From Massilia agilis (GTDB lineage: Bacteria > Pseudomonadota > Gammaproteobacteria > Burkholderiales > Burkholderiaceae_D): a stretch of 64,000 nucleotides of DNA. The position numbers were made by a program, and so were the translations under genes. The stretch lies in the NCBI RefSeq assembly GCF_024756255.1, contig NZ_JANUHB010000004.1:124001-188000 (forward strand). The letters run 5' to 3'. The notes under the pieces were generated by a model, which worked only from the letters and a program-made list of their open reading frames with translations, was not told the DNA's origin and ran no database searches. Below are positions 9,488 to 18,108 of the stretch, piece by piece (within the stretch, counting starts at the first letter, position 1; each line of letters starts with the position of its first letter).

Positions 9488-10414
9488 ATGAACCCGAACG
9501 CCATCGAAGCCGGCCCGCAAGAGGGTGCGGGCAAGCGTGCCCTGGTCACCGGGCTGCGCGGCTTCACTGGCTACTATCTGCAGCAAGAGCTGGAACGGGC
9601 CGGCTACCAGGTGTTCGGCACCGTGCTGCCGGGCGAACCGGCCGCCGCCAACACCTTCGCGGTCGACCTGCTCGACCAGGCCGCAGTGGCCGAGATGGTG
9701 GCCAAGGTGCAGCCCGACGTCGTCGCGCACCTGGCCGGCATCGCCTTCGTCGGGCATGGCGACGCCGGGCAGATCTACCAGGTCAACGTGGTCGGCACGC
9801 GCAACCTGCTGGCCGCCCTGGCCGGCTGCGGCCACCGGCCAGAGTGCGTGTTGCTGGCTTCCTCCGCCAATATCTACGGCAATGCAAGCGTCGAGGTCAT
9901 CGACGAGGTGGTCTCGCCCAGCCCGGCCAACGATTACGCGGTCAGCAAGCTGGCCATGGAATACATGGCGCGGCTGTGGATGGACCGCTTGCCGATCGTG
10001 ATCGCGCGCCCGTTCAACTACACCGGCCCGGGCCAGACCGAAAGCTTCCTGATTCCCAAGATCGTCGGCCACTTCCGGCGCGGCGCGCGCCAGATCGAGC
10101 TGGGCAACCTGGCCATCGCGCGCGACTTTTCCGACGTGCGCATGGTGGCCTCGTGCTACCGGCGCCTGCTTGCCGCCGGCCCGGCCGGCGAGGTCTTCAA
10201 CGTCTGCTCCGGCCGCTCGCATTCGCTCGCCAGCCTCATCGAGATGATGGAAGCGATCGCCGGCTATCGCATCGAGGTGCGCGTCAATCCCGCGTTCGTA
10301 CGCGCCAACGACGTGCTCAATCTCATGGGCAGCAACGCCAAACTGGCGCGTGCGATCGGGCCGGTCGAACCGATCCCGCTGGCCGACACCCTGCGCTGGA
10401 TGTTCCAGGCGTGA
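9488..10414 (+). CDS. rmd: GDP-4-dehydro-6-deoxy-D-mannose reductase
   Basis: 308 residues. It is an extended short-chain dehydrogenase: GLRGFTGYYLQQEL at the nucleotide-binding turn, SSANIYG, and YAVSKLAME with the catalytic Tyr and Lys. Directly coupled to gmd, it is expected to reduce the 4-keto intermediate to GDP-D-rhamnose. A fucose-synthase type epimerase/reductase (WcaG) is less likely because the sequence follows the Rmd pattern (RPFNYTGPGQ, IARDFSDVRMVA). A GTG at 10411 overlaps its stop and could begin the next gene. Confidence 0.88.
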   Translation: MNPNAIEAGPQEGAGKRALVTGLRGFTGYYLQQELERAGYQVFGTVLPGEPAAANTFAVDLLDQAAVAEMVAKVQPDVVAHLAGIAFVGHGDAGQIYQVNVVGTRNLLAALAGCGHRPECVLLASSANIYGNASVEVIDEVVSPSPANDYAVSKLAMEYMARLWMDRLPIVIARPFNYTGPGQTESFLIPKIVGHFRRGARQIELGNLAIARDFSDVRMVASCYRRLLAAGPAGEVFNVCSGRSHSLASLIEMMEAIAGYRIEVRVNPAFVRANDVLNLMGSNAKLARAIGPVEPIPLADTLRWMFQA

Positions 10415-10422
10415 GTGCGGCA

Positions 10423-11556
10423 ATGCTTACCGTCGGCCTGGGCACGAACATGATCGAGCCGGGGCTGACCGGCGGCCGCCTCGATGGCATCGGGGTGTAC
10501 ACCCAGGCGCTGCTGCGCCACCTGCCGCGTGCCGGCTGCCAGGTGGCGCCGTATTCCTGGCCGCGGCCGCTCTCCGCCAGTGCCGCCGCAGAGGCGATCA
10601 GCATCGGCCAGCCGATGCCGCAGTCGTTCGAGGCCGCCTCGCTGGTCGAGCTGGTGACCCCGCGCGTGCACCGCGTGCACATGCCGGCCGACCTGTTCCA
10701 CGTCACCGACTACCGGGTGGTGCGCATGGATTGCCCGGTGGTGGCGACCCTGCATGATGCGCTGCCGATCAAATACCCCGAATGGTGCAGCCCGCGCCTG
10801 CGCCAGCTGAAGAACTGGCTGCAGCGCAAGGCGGCGCAAAAGGCCGACCACGTGATCGCCCTGTCGCATTTCGCGGTGGACGAGCTGGTCCAGTGCTTCG
10901 GCGTGGACGAGCGCCGCGTCTCGGTGGTGCCGTGCGGCGTGGACGACGAATGGCTGCAGCCGCCCGATGCCGCCGAGGTGGCGGCCACGCTGGCGGCGCT
11001 CCAGCTGCAGCCGGGCTATTTCCTGTTCGTCGGCACGCTGCAGCCGCGCAAGAACGTCGAGCGCCTGCTGCAGGCCTGGCTGGCGCTGCCGCAGGCGGTG
11101 CGCGCCGAGCGCGCGCTGGTGATCGTCGGCACGCCCGGCTGGCGCTGCGAGCAGCTGGTCGCGCGCCTGCGCGCCGCCCAGGCCGACGGCGAGAACCTGG
11201 TCTGGCTCGACCGCCTGACCGACCCCCGCCAGCTGCGCCACGTATACGCGGGCGCCGGCGTGTTCGTGTTCCCCTCGCTGTACGAGGGCTTCGGCATCCC
11301 GATCGTCGAAGCGTTTGCCTCCGGCGTGCCGGTGGTGGCCTCCAATGCCAGCTCGCTGCCCGAAGTGACGCAGGGCGCCGCGCTCGAGGTCGATCCGCTC
11401 GACGCCGGCGCGCTGGGCGAGGCGATGCTGGCGCTGTCGCGCGATACGGCGCTGCGCGCGCGCTGCGCCGCAGCCGGGCGCGCGCGCGCCGCACGCTTGA
11501 CCTGGCACGAAACGGCACGCCAGACCGCAGCCGTGTACCATAGCGTCCTTAACTGA
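10423..11556 (+). CDS. GT4-family glycosyltransferase, probably D-rhamnosyl/mannosyl
   Basis: 377 residues. The N-terminal half has the GRLDGIGVYTQALLRHL segment common to polysaccharide GT4 enzymes. The C-terminal GT-B half has FLFVGTLQPRKNVERLL and the EGFGIPIVEAFASGVPVV donor-nucleotide motif (E-x7-E). It resembles the WbpY class of D-rhamnan transferases, which fits the gmd-rmd neighbours, but acceptor and linkage are inferred only. The start is uncertain: ATG 10423, or GTG 10411 which overlaps the rmd stop by 3 nt; neither has a strong ribosome site. It overlaps the next gene by one base (TGATG). Confidence 0.8.
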   Translation: MLTVGLGTNMIEPGLTGGRLDGIGVYTQALLRHLPRAGCQVAPYSWPRPLSASAAAEAISIGQPMPQSFEAASLVELVTPRVHRVHMPADLFHVTDYRVVRMDCPVVATLHDALPIKYPEWCSPRLRQLKNWLQRKAAQKADHVIALSHFAVDELVQCFGVDERRVSVVPCGVDDEWLQPPDAAEVAATLAALQLQPGYFLFVGTLQPRKNVERLLQAWLALPQAVRAERALVIVGTPGWRCEQLVARLRAAQADGENLVWLDRLTDPRQLRHVYAGAGVFVFPSLYEGFGIPIVEAFASGVPVVASNASSLPEVTQGAALEVDPLDAGALGEAMLALSRDTALRARCAAAGRARAARLTWHETARQTAAVYHSVLN

Positions 11557-12719
11557 TGAGCCAGGCAGCACCGATGCGCGTCCTCCACTTCTACAAGACT
11601 TACTACCCCGACTCGCTGGGCGGGATCGAACAGGTGATCCGCCAGCTGTGCGTGGGCACCGGTCGGCTGGGGGTGACCAACCAGGTGCTGTCGCTGTCGC
11701 GCCAGAAGGACCTGGCACCGTACCTGTTCGAGGGCACCGAAGTGCACCGCGTGCCGCTCGACTTCGAGATCGCCTCCAACGCCTGCTCGCTGGCCGCGAT
11801 CGGGCAGCTGGCACGCATGGCGCGCGAGGCCGACGTGGTGCACTACCATTTCCCGTGGCCGTTCATGGACCTGGCCCACTTCATGGCGCGCGTGAACAAG
11901 CCGAGCCTGGTGACCTACCACTCCGACATCGTGCGCCAGAAGCACCTGCTGCGCCTGTACCAGCCGCTCAAGCACCGCTTCCTGAACAGCGTGGACACGA
12001 TCGTGGCCACCTCGCCCAACTACATGGCCTCGTCCGCCGTGCTGGACCGCTACCGCGACAAGACCCGCGTCATCACCTACGGACTGGACCGCGACACCTA
12101 CCCCGAGCCGGCGCCCGAGCTGCTGGACCAGTGGCGCGCGCGGGTCGGCGACAAGTTCTTCCTGTTCGTCGGCGTGCTGCGCTACTACAAGGGCCTGCAC
12201 ATCCTGCTGGACGCGGTCGAGCACCTCGACTACCCGGTGGTCATCGTCGGCGCCGGCCCGATCGAGCAGGAGCTCAAGGCGCACGCCGCGCGCCTGGGCC
12301 TGTCCCACGTGCACTTCGTTGGCGCACTGGACGACGCCGACAAGGTGGCGCTGCTCAAGCTGTGCTACGCGGTGGCCTTCCCGTCGCACCTGCGTTCGGA
12401 GGCGTTCGGCATCTCGCTGCTGGAGGGCGCGATGTTCGGCAAACCGATGATTTCCAGCGAAATCGGCACCGGCACCACCTACATCAACATCGACAACGAG
12501 ACCGGGCTGGTGGTGCCGCCCTCCAACCCGCAGGCGCTGGCCGAGGCCATGCGCAAGCTGTGGGACAACCCGGCGCTGGCCGCCGACATGGGACGCCGCG
12601 CCGCCCAGCGCTACCGCGAGCTGTTCACGTCCGAACAAATGGCCGCCAGCTATACCGCGCTGTACCGCGAACTGGTGGCGCGCCACGCCGGGCAGGCACT
12701 GGCCACGGCCAAGGCCTGA
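11556..12719 (+). CDS. GT4-family glycosyltransferase, WbpZ-like
   Basis: 387 residues. MRVLHFYKTYYPDSLGGIEQVI at the N-terminus contains the acceptor-side glycine loop; VVHYHFPWP, FLFVGVLRYYKGLHILLDA and the SEAFGISLLEGAMFGKP donor motif complete the GT-B fold. The N-terminus strongly resembles transferases that build A-band-like D-rhamnan or mannose chains. It starts at ATG 11556 sharing one base with the previous stop, and an in-frame ATG six codons on is an alternative. Last gene of the four-gene sugar cassette. No ABC exporter or polymerase gene follows, so the rest of the pathway must lie elsewhere. Confidence 0.82.
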   Translation: MSQAAPMRVLHFYKTYYPDSLGGIEQVIRQLCVGTGRLGVTNQVLSLSRQKDLAPYLFEGTEVHRVPLDFEIASNACSLAAIGQLARMAREADVVHYHFPWPFMDLAHFMARVNKPSLVTYHSDIVRQKHLLRLYQPLKHRFLNSVDTIVATSPNYMASSAVLDRYRDKTRVITYGLDRDTYPEPAPELLDQWRARVGDKFFLFVGVLRYYKGLHILLDAVEHLDYPVVIVGAGPIEQELKAHAARLGLSHVHFVGALDDADKVALLKLCYAVAFPSHLRSEAFGISLLEGAMFGKPMISSEIGTGTTYINIDNETGLVVPPSNPQALAEAMRKLWDNPALAADMGRRAAQRYRELFTSEQMAASYTALYRELVARHAGQALATAKA

Positions 12720-12778
12720 GCCGCCGCGGGGGCGACTGTTGCGCGCAAACAGCAGTTTTTCGTCGGCGCGACGCGTTC

Positions 12779-12808
12779 TTGCTGCTCGGACATCCTTGCG
12801 GTTATGCT
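12779..12808 (+). promoter_or_regulatory. Sigma70-like promoter for the solute-binding protein gene
   Basis: TTGCTG (12779-12784) and TATGCT (12803-12808) are separated by 18 bp, 44 bp before the ATG of the next gene. Confidence 0.45.
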
Positions 12809-12851
12809 AGAACCCGACGCCACCGCAAGCGGCGCACCCCGGGGTTAGCCA

Positions 12852-13601
12852 ATGTCGACGAAATCAACTGCGATAGCGGTACTGCTTGCGCTCTGCGCCA
12901 CGGCGACCGCGCAGGGCCGGCCCAAGCTGTACCTGACGACCGAAACCTCGGCCCCTTCCAGCATGATCGAAGGCGGCCGCGTCACCGGCATCGGCACCGA
13001 CAAGGTGCGCGAGATCATGGCGCGCGCCGGCATCGACTACACCATCGACCTGCTGCCGTGGAAGCGCGCCTACATGGCCGCGCTCGAGCGCGCCGATGCC
13101 TGCGTGTTCTCCACTACCCGCACCGCCGAGCGCGAGGCGCTGTTCAAGTGGGTCGGCCCGACCGACGAGGCGCAGTGGGTGCTGGCGGCGCGCATCGGCA
13201 GCGGCATCCACCTGAACACGCTCGAGGACGCGCGCAAGTACCGCATCGGCACCTACAACGGCGACGCACGCGACCAGTACCTGCGCGAGCGCGGCTTCCA
13301 GGTGGACCCCGCCCCCAACGACCTGATCAATCCGCGCAAGCTGATCATGGGCCGCATCGACCTGTGGGCCGCCGCCTGGCGCCACGGCAGCAGCGTGCTC
13401 GGCCAGCACGGCTGGGACAAGCAGATCGCGCCGGTGCTGACCTTCAACCGCCAGCGGGTCTACCTGGCCTGCAACCGCGGCGTGCCCGACGAGCTGGTGG
13501 CGCGCATGAATGCCGCGGTCGAGGCGATGACGCGCGACGGCACCATGCGCCGCATCGAACGCAAGTACGAAACCTGGGTCCCGCCCGGCACGCCCGAGTA
13601 G
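12852..13601 (+). CDS. Periplasmic family-3 solute-binding-like protein
   Basis: 249 residues. Residues 1-20 (STKSTAIAVLLALCATATAQ) form a Sec signal peptide with an AxA-like cleavage site. The remainder has the shape of the SBP_bac_3 family: TTETSAPSSMIEGGRVTGIGTDKVREIM, IDLLPWKRAYMAALE, YRIGTYNGDARDQYL and an LIMGRIDLWAA block. Proteins of this form often bind amino acids or act as orphan periplasmic sensors. No permease or ATPase gene is adjacent, and it is monocistronic between the glycosyltransferase cassette and the oxidase operon. Ligand unknown. Confidence 0.75.
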   Translation: MSTKSTAIAVLLALCATATAQGRPKLYLTTETSAPSSMIEGGRVTGIGTDKVREIMARAGIDYTIDLLPWKRAYMAALERADACVFSTTRTAEREALFKWVGPTDEAQWVLAARIGSGIHLNTLEDARKYRIGTYNGDARDQYLRERGFQVDPAPNDLINPRKLIMGRIDLWAAAWRHGSSVLGQHGWDKQIAPVLTFNRQRVYLACNRGVPDELVARMNAAVEAMTRDGTMRRIERKYETWVPPGTPE

Positions 13602-13637
13602 GCTCGCCGCTTTTCCCGATTCTCCTGCCGCCATCCG

Positions 13638-13657
13638 GTCCGAAGCGTGCGTCGGAC
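13638..13657 (+). terminator. Weak hairpin after the solute-binding protein gene
   Basis: GTCCGA (13638-13643) and TCGGAC (13652-13657) form a 6-bp stem with an 8-nt loop; no T-run follows. Confidence 0.2.
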
Positions 13658-13740
13658 TTGTGGCGATCATGCTAACTTTCGCTCCACATTGACGGTGGCG
13701 AGAGAGGCCGGCCACGGCCTTGTTGCAGGAGAGGAATCAA

Positions 13741-14442
13741 TTGAAGATTTTCCTGAGTCTGGCGATGGGGGCAGTGGTGCTGGCCGGGTCGGCGATGGCG
13801 CAGCAGCGTGCGCCCGACCGCATCCCCGACACCATGGAAGCGCGGGTGGCCGCCTGTGTCGGCTGCCATGGCCTGCAGGGGCGCGGCGTGGCCAACGTCT
13901 ATTTCCCGCGGCTGGCGGGCAAGCCGGCCGGCTACCTGTACAACCAGCTGGTGGCGTTCCGCGACGGCCGCCGCAGGTACGTGCCGATGAACTACCTGCT
14001 GGAATACCTGCCCAACAGCTACCTGATGCGCATGGCCGAGTACTTCGCCGCGCAAAACCCGCCGCCGCTGGTGCAGCCGGCCACCAACGCGCCGCCGGCG
14101 CTGCTGGCGGACGGTAAACGCATCGTCACCCAGGGCGTGCCCGGCAAAAAAATCCCCGCCTGCATCGCCTGCCACACCCCCGAGCTGACCGGGCGTGAAC
14201 CGGGCATCCCGGGCCTGTTGGGCCTGCGCGCCGACTACGTCAGCGCCCAGCTCGGCGCATGGCGCTACGGCACCCGTACCGCGCTTGCGCCCGACTGCAT
14301 GCAGTTCGTCGCTTCCAGCCTGTCCGAACCCGAGGTTGCCGCGGTGGCCGCCTACCTGGCGTCGCTGCCGGTGTCGGGCAACCGCCCGGCCAAGGCCGGC
14401 GGCGCGCGCCTGCCGCTGGCCTGCGGCAGCCAACCGCAATAG
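13741..14442 (+). CDS. Di-haem cytochrome c (c4/c553-like), first gene of oxidase operon
   Basis: 233 residues starting at TTG 13741, which is set by AGGAGAGG at 13727-13734; the protein then opens with a good signal peptide (KIFLSLAMGAVVLAGSAMA). There are two haem c sites, CVGCH at residues 39-43 and CIACH at 141-145. The two halves look like a duplicated c-type domain (LAGKPAGYLYNQL/LRADYVSAQL). It is periplasmic and probably an electron donor or entry module for the terminal oxidase encoded downstream. TTG start and tight spacing (13 bp) to the next cytochrome gene suggest co-expression. Confidence 0.87.
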   Translation: MKIFLSLAMGAVVLAGSAMAQQRAPDRIPDTMEARVAACVGCHGLQGRGVANVYFPRLAGKPAGYLYNQLVAFRDGRRRYVPMNYLLEYLPNSYLMRMAEYFAAQNPPPLVQPATNAPPALLADGKRIVTQGVPGKKIPACIACHTPELTGREPGIPGLLGLRADYVSAQLGAWRYGTRTALAPDCMQFVASSLSEPEVAAVAAYLASLPVSGNRPAKAGGARLPLACGSQPQ

Positions 14443-14455
14443 AAGGGGAGCACCG

Positions 14456-15721
14456 ATGTCCGTCCGTTTCCTGTCCAAACTCGTTGCGCTGCTGGCGCTG
14501 TCCGCCGGCCTGGGCAGCGCGGCGCTGGCGCAGCCGCCAAGCCGCGCCCCGGCCGCGCAGTCGCAGGTCGAGCGCGGGCGCTACCTGGCCCAGGCCGGCG
14601 ACTGCATCGCCTGCCACACGATCCCGGGCGCCAGGATCTTTTCCGGCAACCGGCCCATGCCCACGCCGTTCGGCACCCTGTACTCGCCCAACATCACGCC
14701 CGACCCCGAGACCGGCATCGGCCGCTGGACCGCCGACGAGTTCTACCGCATGATGCACACCGGCCGCTCGCGCAACGGCGACCTGCTGTACCCGGCCATG
14801 CCGTTCGCGTCCTACACCAAGGTCACGCGCGCCGACTGCGACGCCATCTTCGCCTACCTGCGCTCGGTCCCGCCGGTGCGCCAGCAGTCGCGCCCGCACG
14901 ACCTGCGCTTCCCGTACAACAACCGGGCGCTCCTGATCGGCTGGCGCACGCTGTACTTCCAGGAAGGCGAGTACCAGCCCGACCGCAGCAAGTCGGCCGA
15001 GTGGAACCGCGGCGCCTACCTGGTGCAGGGGCTGGGCCACTGCGCCATGTGCCACACGCCGATCAACGCGCTGGGCGGCTCCTCGGCCGAGCAGGCCTTC
15101 CAGGGCGGCCTGATCCCGATGCAGAACTGGTACGCGCCCTCGCTCACCTCCAACCGCGAGGCCGGCCTTGGCAACTGGGAGATCCGCGACATCGTGGACC
15201 TGCTGCAGATGGGCGTGTCCAACCGCGGCACCGTGTACGGCCCGATGGCCGAGGTGACCTACAACAGCCTGCAGTTCATGAGCGACGAGGACATCCGCGC
15301 CATGGCGGTGTACCTCAAGGCCTTGCCGGCGGACCAGCCGGTCACCGCCGACGTGGGCGCCTCGCCGCTGCGCGCCGGCGTGGCCTTCAATACCGGGCGC
15401 CGCATCTATGCCGACCGCTGCGCCAGCTGCCATGGCGCCGAAGGGCGCGGCAAGCTGCCGCACTACCCGCCGCTGGCCGCCAACCAGTCGATCAACATGA
15501 CCTCGGCGGTCAACCCGATCCGGATGGTGCTCAACGGCGGCTACCCGCCCGGCACCCGCCGCAATCCCATGCCGTACGGAATGCCGCCGTTCGCCCAGGT
15601 GCTGTCGGACGACGACATCGCCGCCGTCGTCACCTTCATCCGCAGCGCCTGGGGCAACCGCGGCGGGCCGGTGACGGTGCGCGACGTCAACCGCCTGCGC
15701 TCGGCCACCGTCGTCGAATGA
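14456..15721 (+). CDS. Tri-haem cytochrome c, dehydrogenase-subunit type
   Basis: 421 residues with a signal peptide (to about residue 24, ALAQPP). Three haem c motifs: CIACH 50-54, CAMCH 196-200 and CASCH 322-326. The pattern, with FGTLYSPNITPDPETGIGRW after the first haem, is that of cytochrome subunits of membrane alcohol/gluconate/aldehyde dehydrogenases, yet no dehydrogenase gene is next to it. AAGGGGAG precedes the ATG. It lies between a di-haem cytochrome and the oxidase subunits, so it probably feeds electrons to the oxidase. Confidence 0.9.
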   Translation: MSVRFLSKLVALLALSAGLGSAALAQPPSRAPAAQSQVERGRYLAQAGDCIACHTIPGARIFSGNRPMPTPFGTLYSPNITPDPETGIGRWTADEFYRMMHTGRSRNGDLLYPAMPFASYTKVTRADCDAIFAYLRSVPPVRQQSRPHDLRFPYNNRALLIGWRTLYFQEGEYQPDRSKSAEWNRGAYLVQGLGHCAMCHTPINALGGSSAEQAFQGGLIPMQNWYAPSLTSNREAGLGNWEIRDIVDLLQMGVSNRGTVYGPMAEVTYNSLQFMSDEDIRAMAVYLKALPADQPVTADVGASPLRAGVAFNTGRRIYADRCASCHGAEGRGKLPHYPPLAANQSINMTSAVNPIRMVLNGGYPPGTRRNPMPYGMPPFAQVLSDDDIAAVVTFIRSAWGNRGGPVTVRDVNRLRSATVVE

Positions 15722-15739
15722 GACCTGACTGGAGAATCC

Positions 15740-15922
15740 ATGTTCTACGAACCAACTGATGTGGACCGCGACCCGGCCGAGGCCCAGCGCCAGGTCGATG
15801 CGGTGGTGGCGCGCGGGCCGCGCGGGGCGTTCGCGCTGGCGGGCGTGGCCACCGCCCTCGTGCTGCTGATCTGGCTGGTGTTCTTCTTCGGCGTGTTCGT
15901 CGCGCGCGGCGGCGGGAACTGA
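15740..15922 (+). CDS. Small single-TM oxidase-associated protein
   Basis: 60 residues: a charged N-terminal 30 (MFYEPTDVDRDPAEAQRQVD) and one membrane helix (AGVATALVLLIWLVFFFGVFVA). GGAG lies six bases before the ATG and the gene ends one base before coxB-like subunit II. By position it resembles the small helical subunits (subunit IIa-like) that accompany ba3-type oxidases. Function is inferred from context only. Confidence 0.72.
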   Translation: MFYEPTDVDRDPAEAQRQVDAVVARGPRGAFALAGVATALVLLIWLVFFFGVFVARGGGN

Positions 15923-15923
15923 C

Positions 15924-16487
15924 ATGGCCACCAGCGACATCCACGACCACGGCGCCCACGTCGCCGCCGCCGCCGAGTCGCGCTGGGCGATGGTGGTCGG
16001 CGCCATCATCCTGTTCCTGCTGGCGATGACGGCCTACATGAGCCTGCACTGGGCGGCGATGCCGCCGGTGCGCACCGAGACCATCGACCCGAGCACCTTG
16101 CACATCGCCGGCGAATTCGTCGAGGGCAACCTGGGCACCGCGCTCGAGCCCGACGGCGCGGTGACGGTGCGGGTGGTGGCCAACCAGTATTCGTTCACCC
16201 CGCAGTGCGTGGTGGTGCCCACCGACACCCCGGTCACGATCCGCGCCACCGCCGCCGACGTGGTGCACGGCTTTTCGATCGCCAGCACCAACGTCAACAT
16301 GATGCTGGTGCCCGGCTACATCTCCAACTTCCGCACCCGGTTCAGCGAGCCGGGCGAGCACCTGATGCCGTGCCACGAATACTGCGGCACCGGGCACGCC
16401 TCGATGTGGGCGCACGTGCAGATCATCGACAAGGGCGAGTTCATGCGGCGCGCCGCGACCGCCAGGAGGCTAAGCTGTGTTAAGTAA
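15924..16487 (+). CDS. Cytochrome c oxidase subunit II, ba3-type (CuA)
   Basis: 187 residues, short like B-family subunit II. One N-terminal membrane helix (about residues 22-42) anchors a periplasmic cupredoxin domain. CuA ligands are all visible: H115 (VVHGF), C150, C154, H158 and M161 in CHEYCGTGHASM. It accepts electrons from cytochrome c and passes them to subunit I. It overlaps the subunit I gene by 11 bp. Confidence 0.93.
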   Translation: MATSDIHDHGAHVAAAAESRWAMVVGAIILFLLAMTAYMSLHWAAMPPVRTETIDPSTLHIAGEFVEGNLGTALEPDGAVTVRVVANQYSFTPQCVVVPTDTPVTIRATAADVVHGFSIASTNVNMMLVPGYISNFRTRFSEPGEHLMPCHEYCGTGHASMWAHVQIIDKGEFMRRAATARRLSCVK

Positions 16488-18108
16488 CGATACCCGGCGC
16501 TTGGTGCTGGCCCATTTCTGGATCGCCTTCATCGCCTTCTTCGTCGCGCTGCTCTTGGGCGAGTGGCAGATGTACATCCGCAGCCCGCTGCGCGACTGGA
16601 TCGGCAATCCCGAGCTGTACTACCGCTCGGTCACCGCGCACGGCTCGGCCATGGGTTACGTGTTCCCGACGCTGGTGGCGATGGGTTTCGGTTACGCGAT
16701 CGTCGAGCTCTCGCTCAAGCAGCCGCTGGTGGGCAAGCGCTGGGCCTGGGGCGGCTTCTTCCTGCTGCTGCTCGGGGTGGTGGTGGCGATGGCGCCGGTG
16801 TCGGCGGGCGTGTCCTCGGTGCTGTACACCTTCTACCCGCCGCTGATCGGCCACCCGGCCTACTACATCGGGGTGGTGTTCGTGGTGGTCGGTTCGTGGA
16901 TCTGGGTCGCGCTCATGTCGGTCAACCTGCGCGTGTGGAAAAAGGCCAACCCGGGCGTGGCGGTGCCGCTGCCGATGTTCGCCAACGTGGCCGGCGCCTA
17001 CCTGTGGGCCTGGACCTCGCTCGGCGCCGCGATCGAAATCCTGTTCCTCATTTTGCCGGTCGCGCTCGGGTTCAAGACCACCATCGACGCGGGTCTCGCG
17101 CGCGTGTTCTTTTCGTGGACGCTGCACGCCATCGTGTACTTCTGGCTGATGCCTGCCTACATCGCGTTCTACACCCTGGTGCCGCGCGCAATCGGCGCCC
17201 GCCTGTACAGCGACACCATGGGGCGCCTGGCCTTCATCCTGTTCCTCGTGTTCTCGATGCCGATCGGGGTGCACCACCTGTTCCAGGACCCGCAGGTCGG
17301 CTCCGGCGTCAAGTTCCTGCACGCGGTGTTCACCGGCATGGTCTCGGTGCCCACGCTGCTGACCATCTTCACCATCACCGCCTCGGTCGAGATCGCCGGG
17401 CGCCTGCGCGGCGGCAAAGGGGCGTTCGGCTGGATCCGCGCGCTGCCCTGGCACAACCCGATGATGCTGGCGGTCGCGTTCTCGTTCATCCTGCTCGGCT
17501 TCGGCGGCGCCGGCGGCATCATCAACATGAGCTACCAGCTCGACTTCGCGGTGCACAACACGCAATGGATCACCGGCCACTTCCACCTGATCTTCGCCGG
17601 CGCCATCGTCATCATGTACTTCGCGCTGTCCTATGACCTGTGGCCGCACCTGACCGGCAAGCAGCTCGAGAGCAGCGGCATGATGAAGGCCCAGCTGTGG
17701 CTGTGGTTCGTCGGCATGATCGTCCTGACCTTCCCGTGGCACGTGGTGGGCGTGATGGGCATGCCGCGCCGGATGGCCTACTTTGACTACAGCAACCCCG
17801 AGCTGGCGCCGCAGGCGATCACCGTCATCATCAGCTTCATCGGCGGGCTGCTGCTGGTCGTCTCTGGCCTCTTGTTCCTGCTGGTGCTGCTGCGCGGCCA
17901 CATGTCCGAGGCCATCCGCCTGCCCGAGTTCCGCTTCAGCCAGCCGGTGCATGCGACAGGGCGCTTGCCGGTCGCGCTCAACAGCTTCGCGCTGTGGCTG
18001 GCGCTGATGGTCGGCCTGTCGGTGGTCAACTACGGCTACCCAATCGCCCAGTTGCTGCCGCTGAAGGAAACGTCGGTGCCGGCGGTGCCGGTCGGAGGCC
18101 ATCCATGA
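16477..18108 (+). CDS. Cytochrome c oxidase subunit I, ba3-type
   Basis: 543 residues with about 13 hydrophobic helices. Haem-copper ligands: H55 (TAHGSAM) and H370 for the low-spin haem, H368 for the high-spin haem (HFHLIF), H217 with Y221 for CuB and the cross-linked tyrosine (LHAIVYFW), and H266/H267 for CuB. Sequence and short subunit II point to the B family (ba3/cbo3-like). The start is GTG 16477, seven bases after CAGGAGG, overlapping subunit II. Reduces oxygen to water at the inner membrane. No subunit III or haem-A synthesis gene is seen here. Confidence 0.94.
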   Translation: MLSNDTRRLVLAHFWIAFIAFFVALLLGEWQMYIRSPLRDWIGNPELYYRSVTAHGSAMGYVFPTLVAMGFGYAIVELSLKQPLVGKRWAWGGFFLLLLGVVVAMAPVSAGVSSVLYTFYPPLIGHPAYYIGVVFVVVGSWIWVALMSVNLRVWKKANPGVAVPLPMFANVAGAYLWAWTSLGAAIEILFLILPVALGFKTTIDAGLARVFFSWTLHAIVYFWLMPAYIAFYTLVPRAIGARLYSDTMGRLAFILFLVFSMPIGVHHLFQDPQVGSGVKFLHAVFTGMVSVPTLLTIFTITASVEIAGRLRGGKGAFGWIRALPWHNPMMLAVAFSFILLGFGGAGGIINMSYQLDFAVHNTQWITGHFHLIFAGAIVIMYFALSYDLWPHLTGKQLESSGMMKAQLWLWFVGMIVLTFPWHVVGVMGMPRRMAYFDYSNPELAPQAITVIISFIGGLLLVVSGLLFLLVLLRGHMSEAIRLPEFRFSQPVHATGRLPVALNSFALWLALMVGLSVVNYGYPIAQLLPLKETSVPAVPVGGHP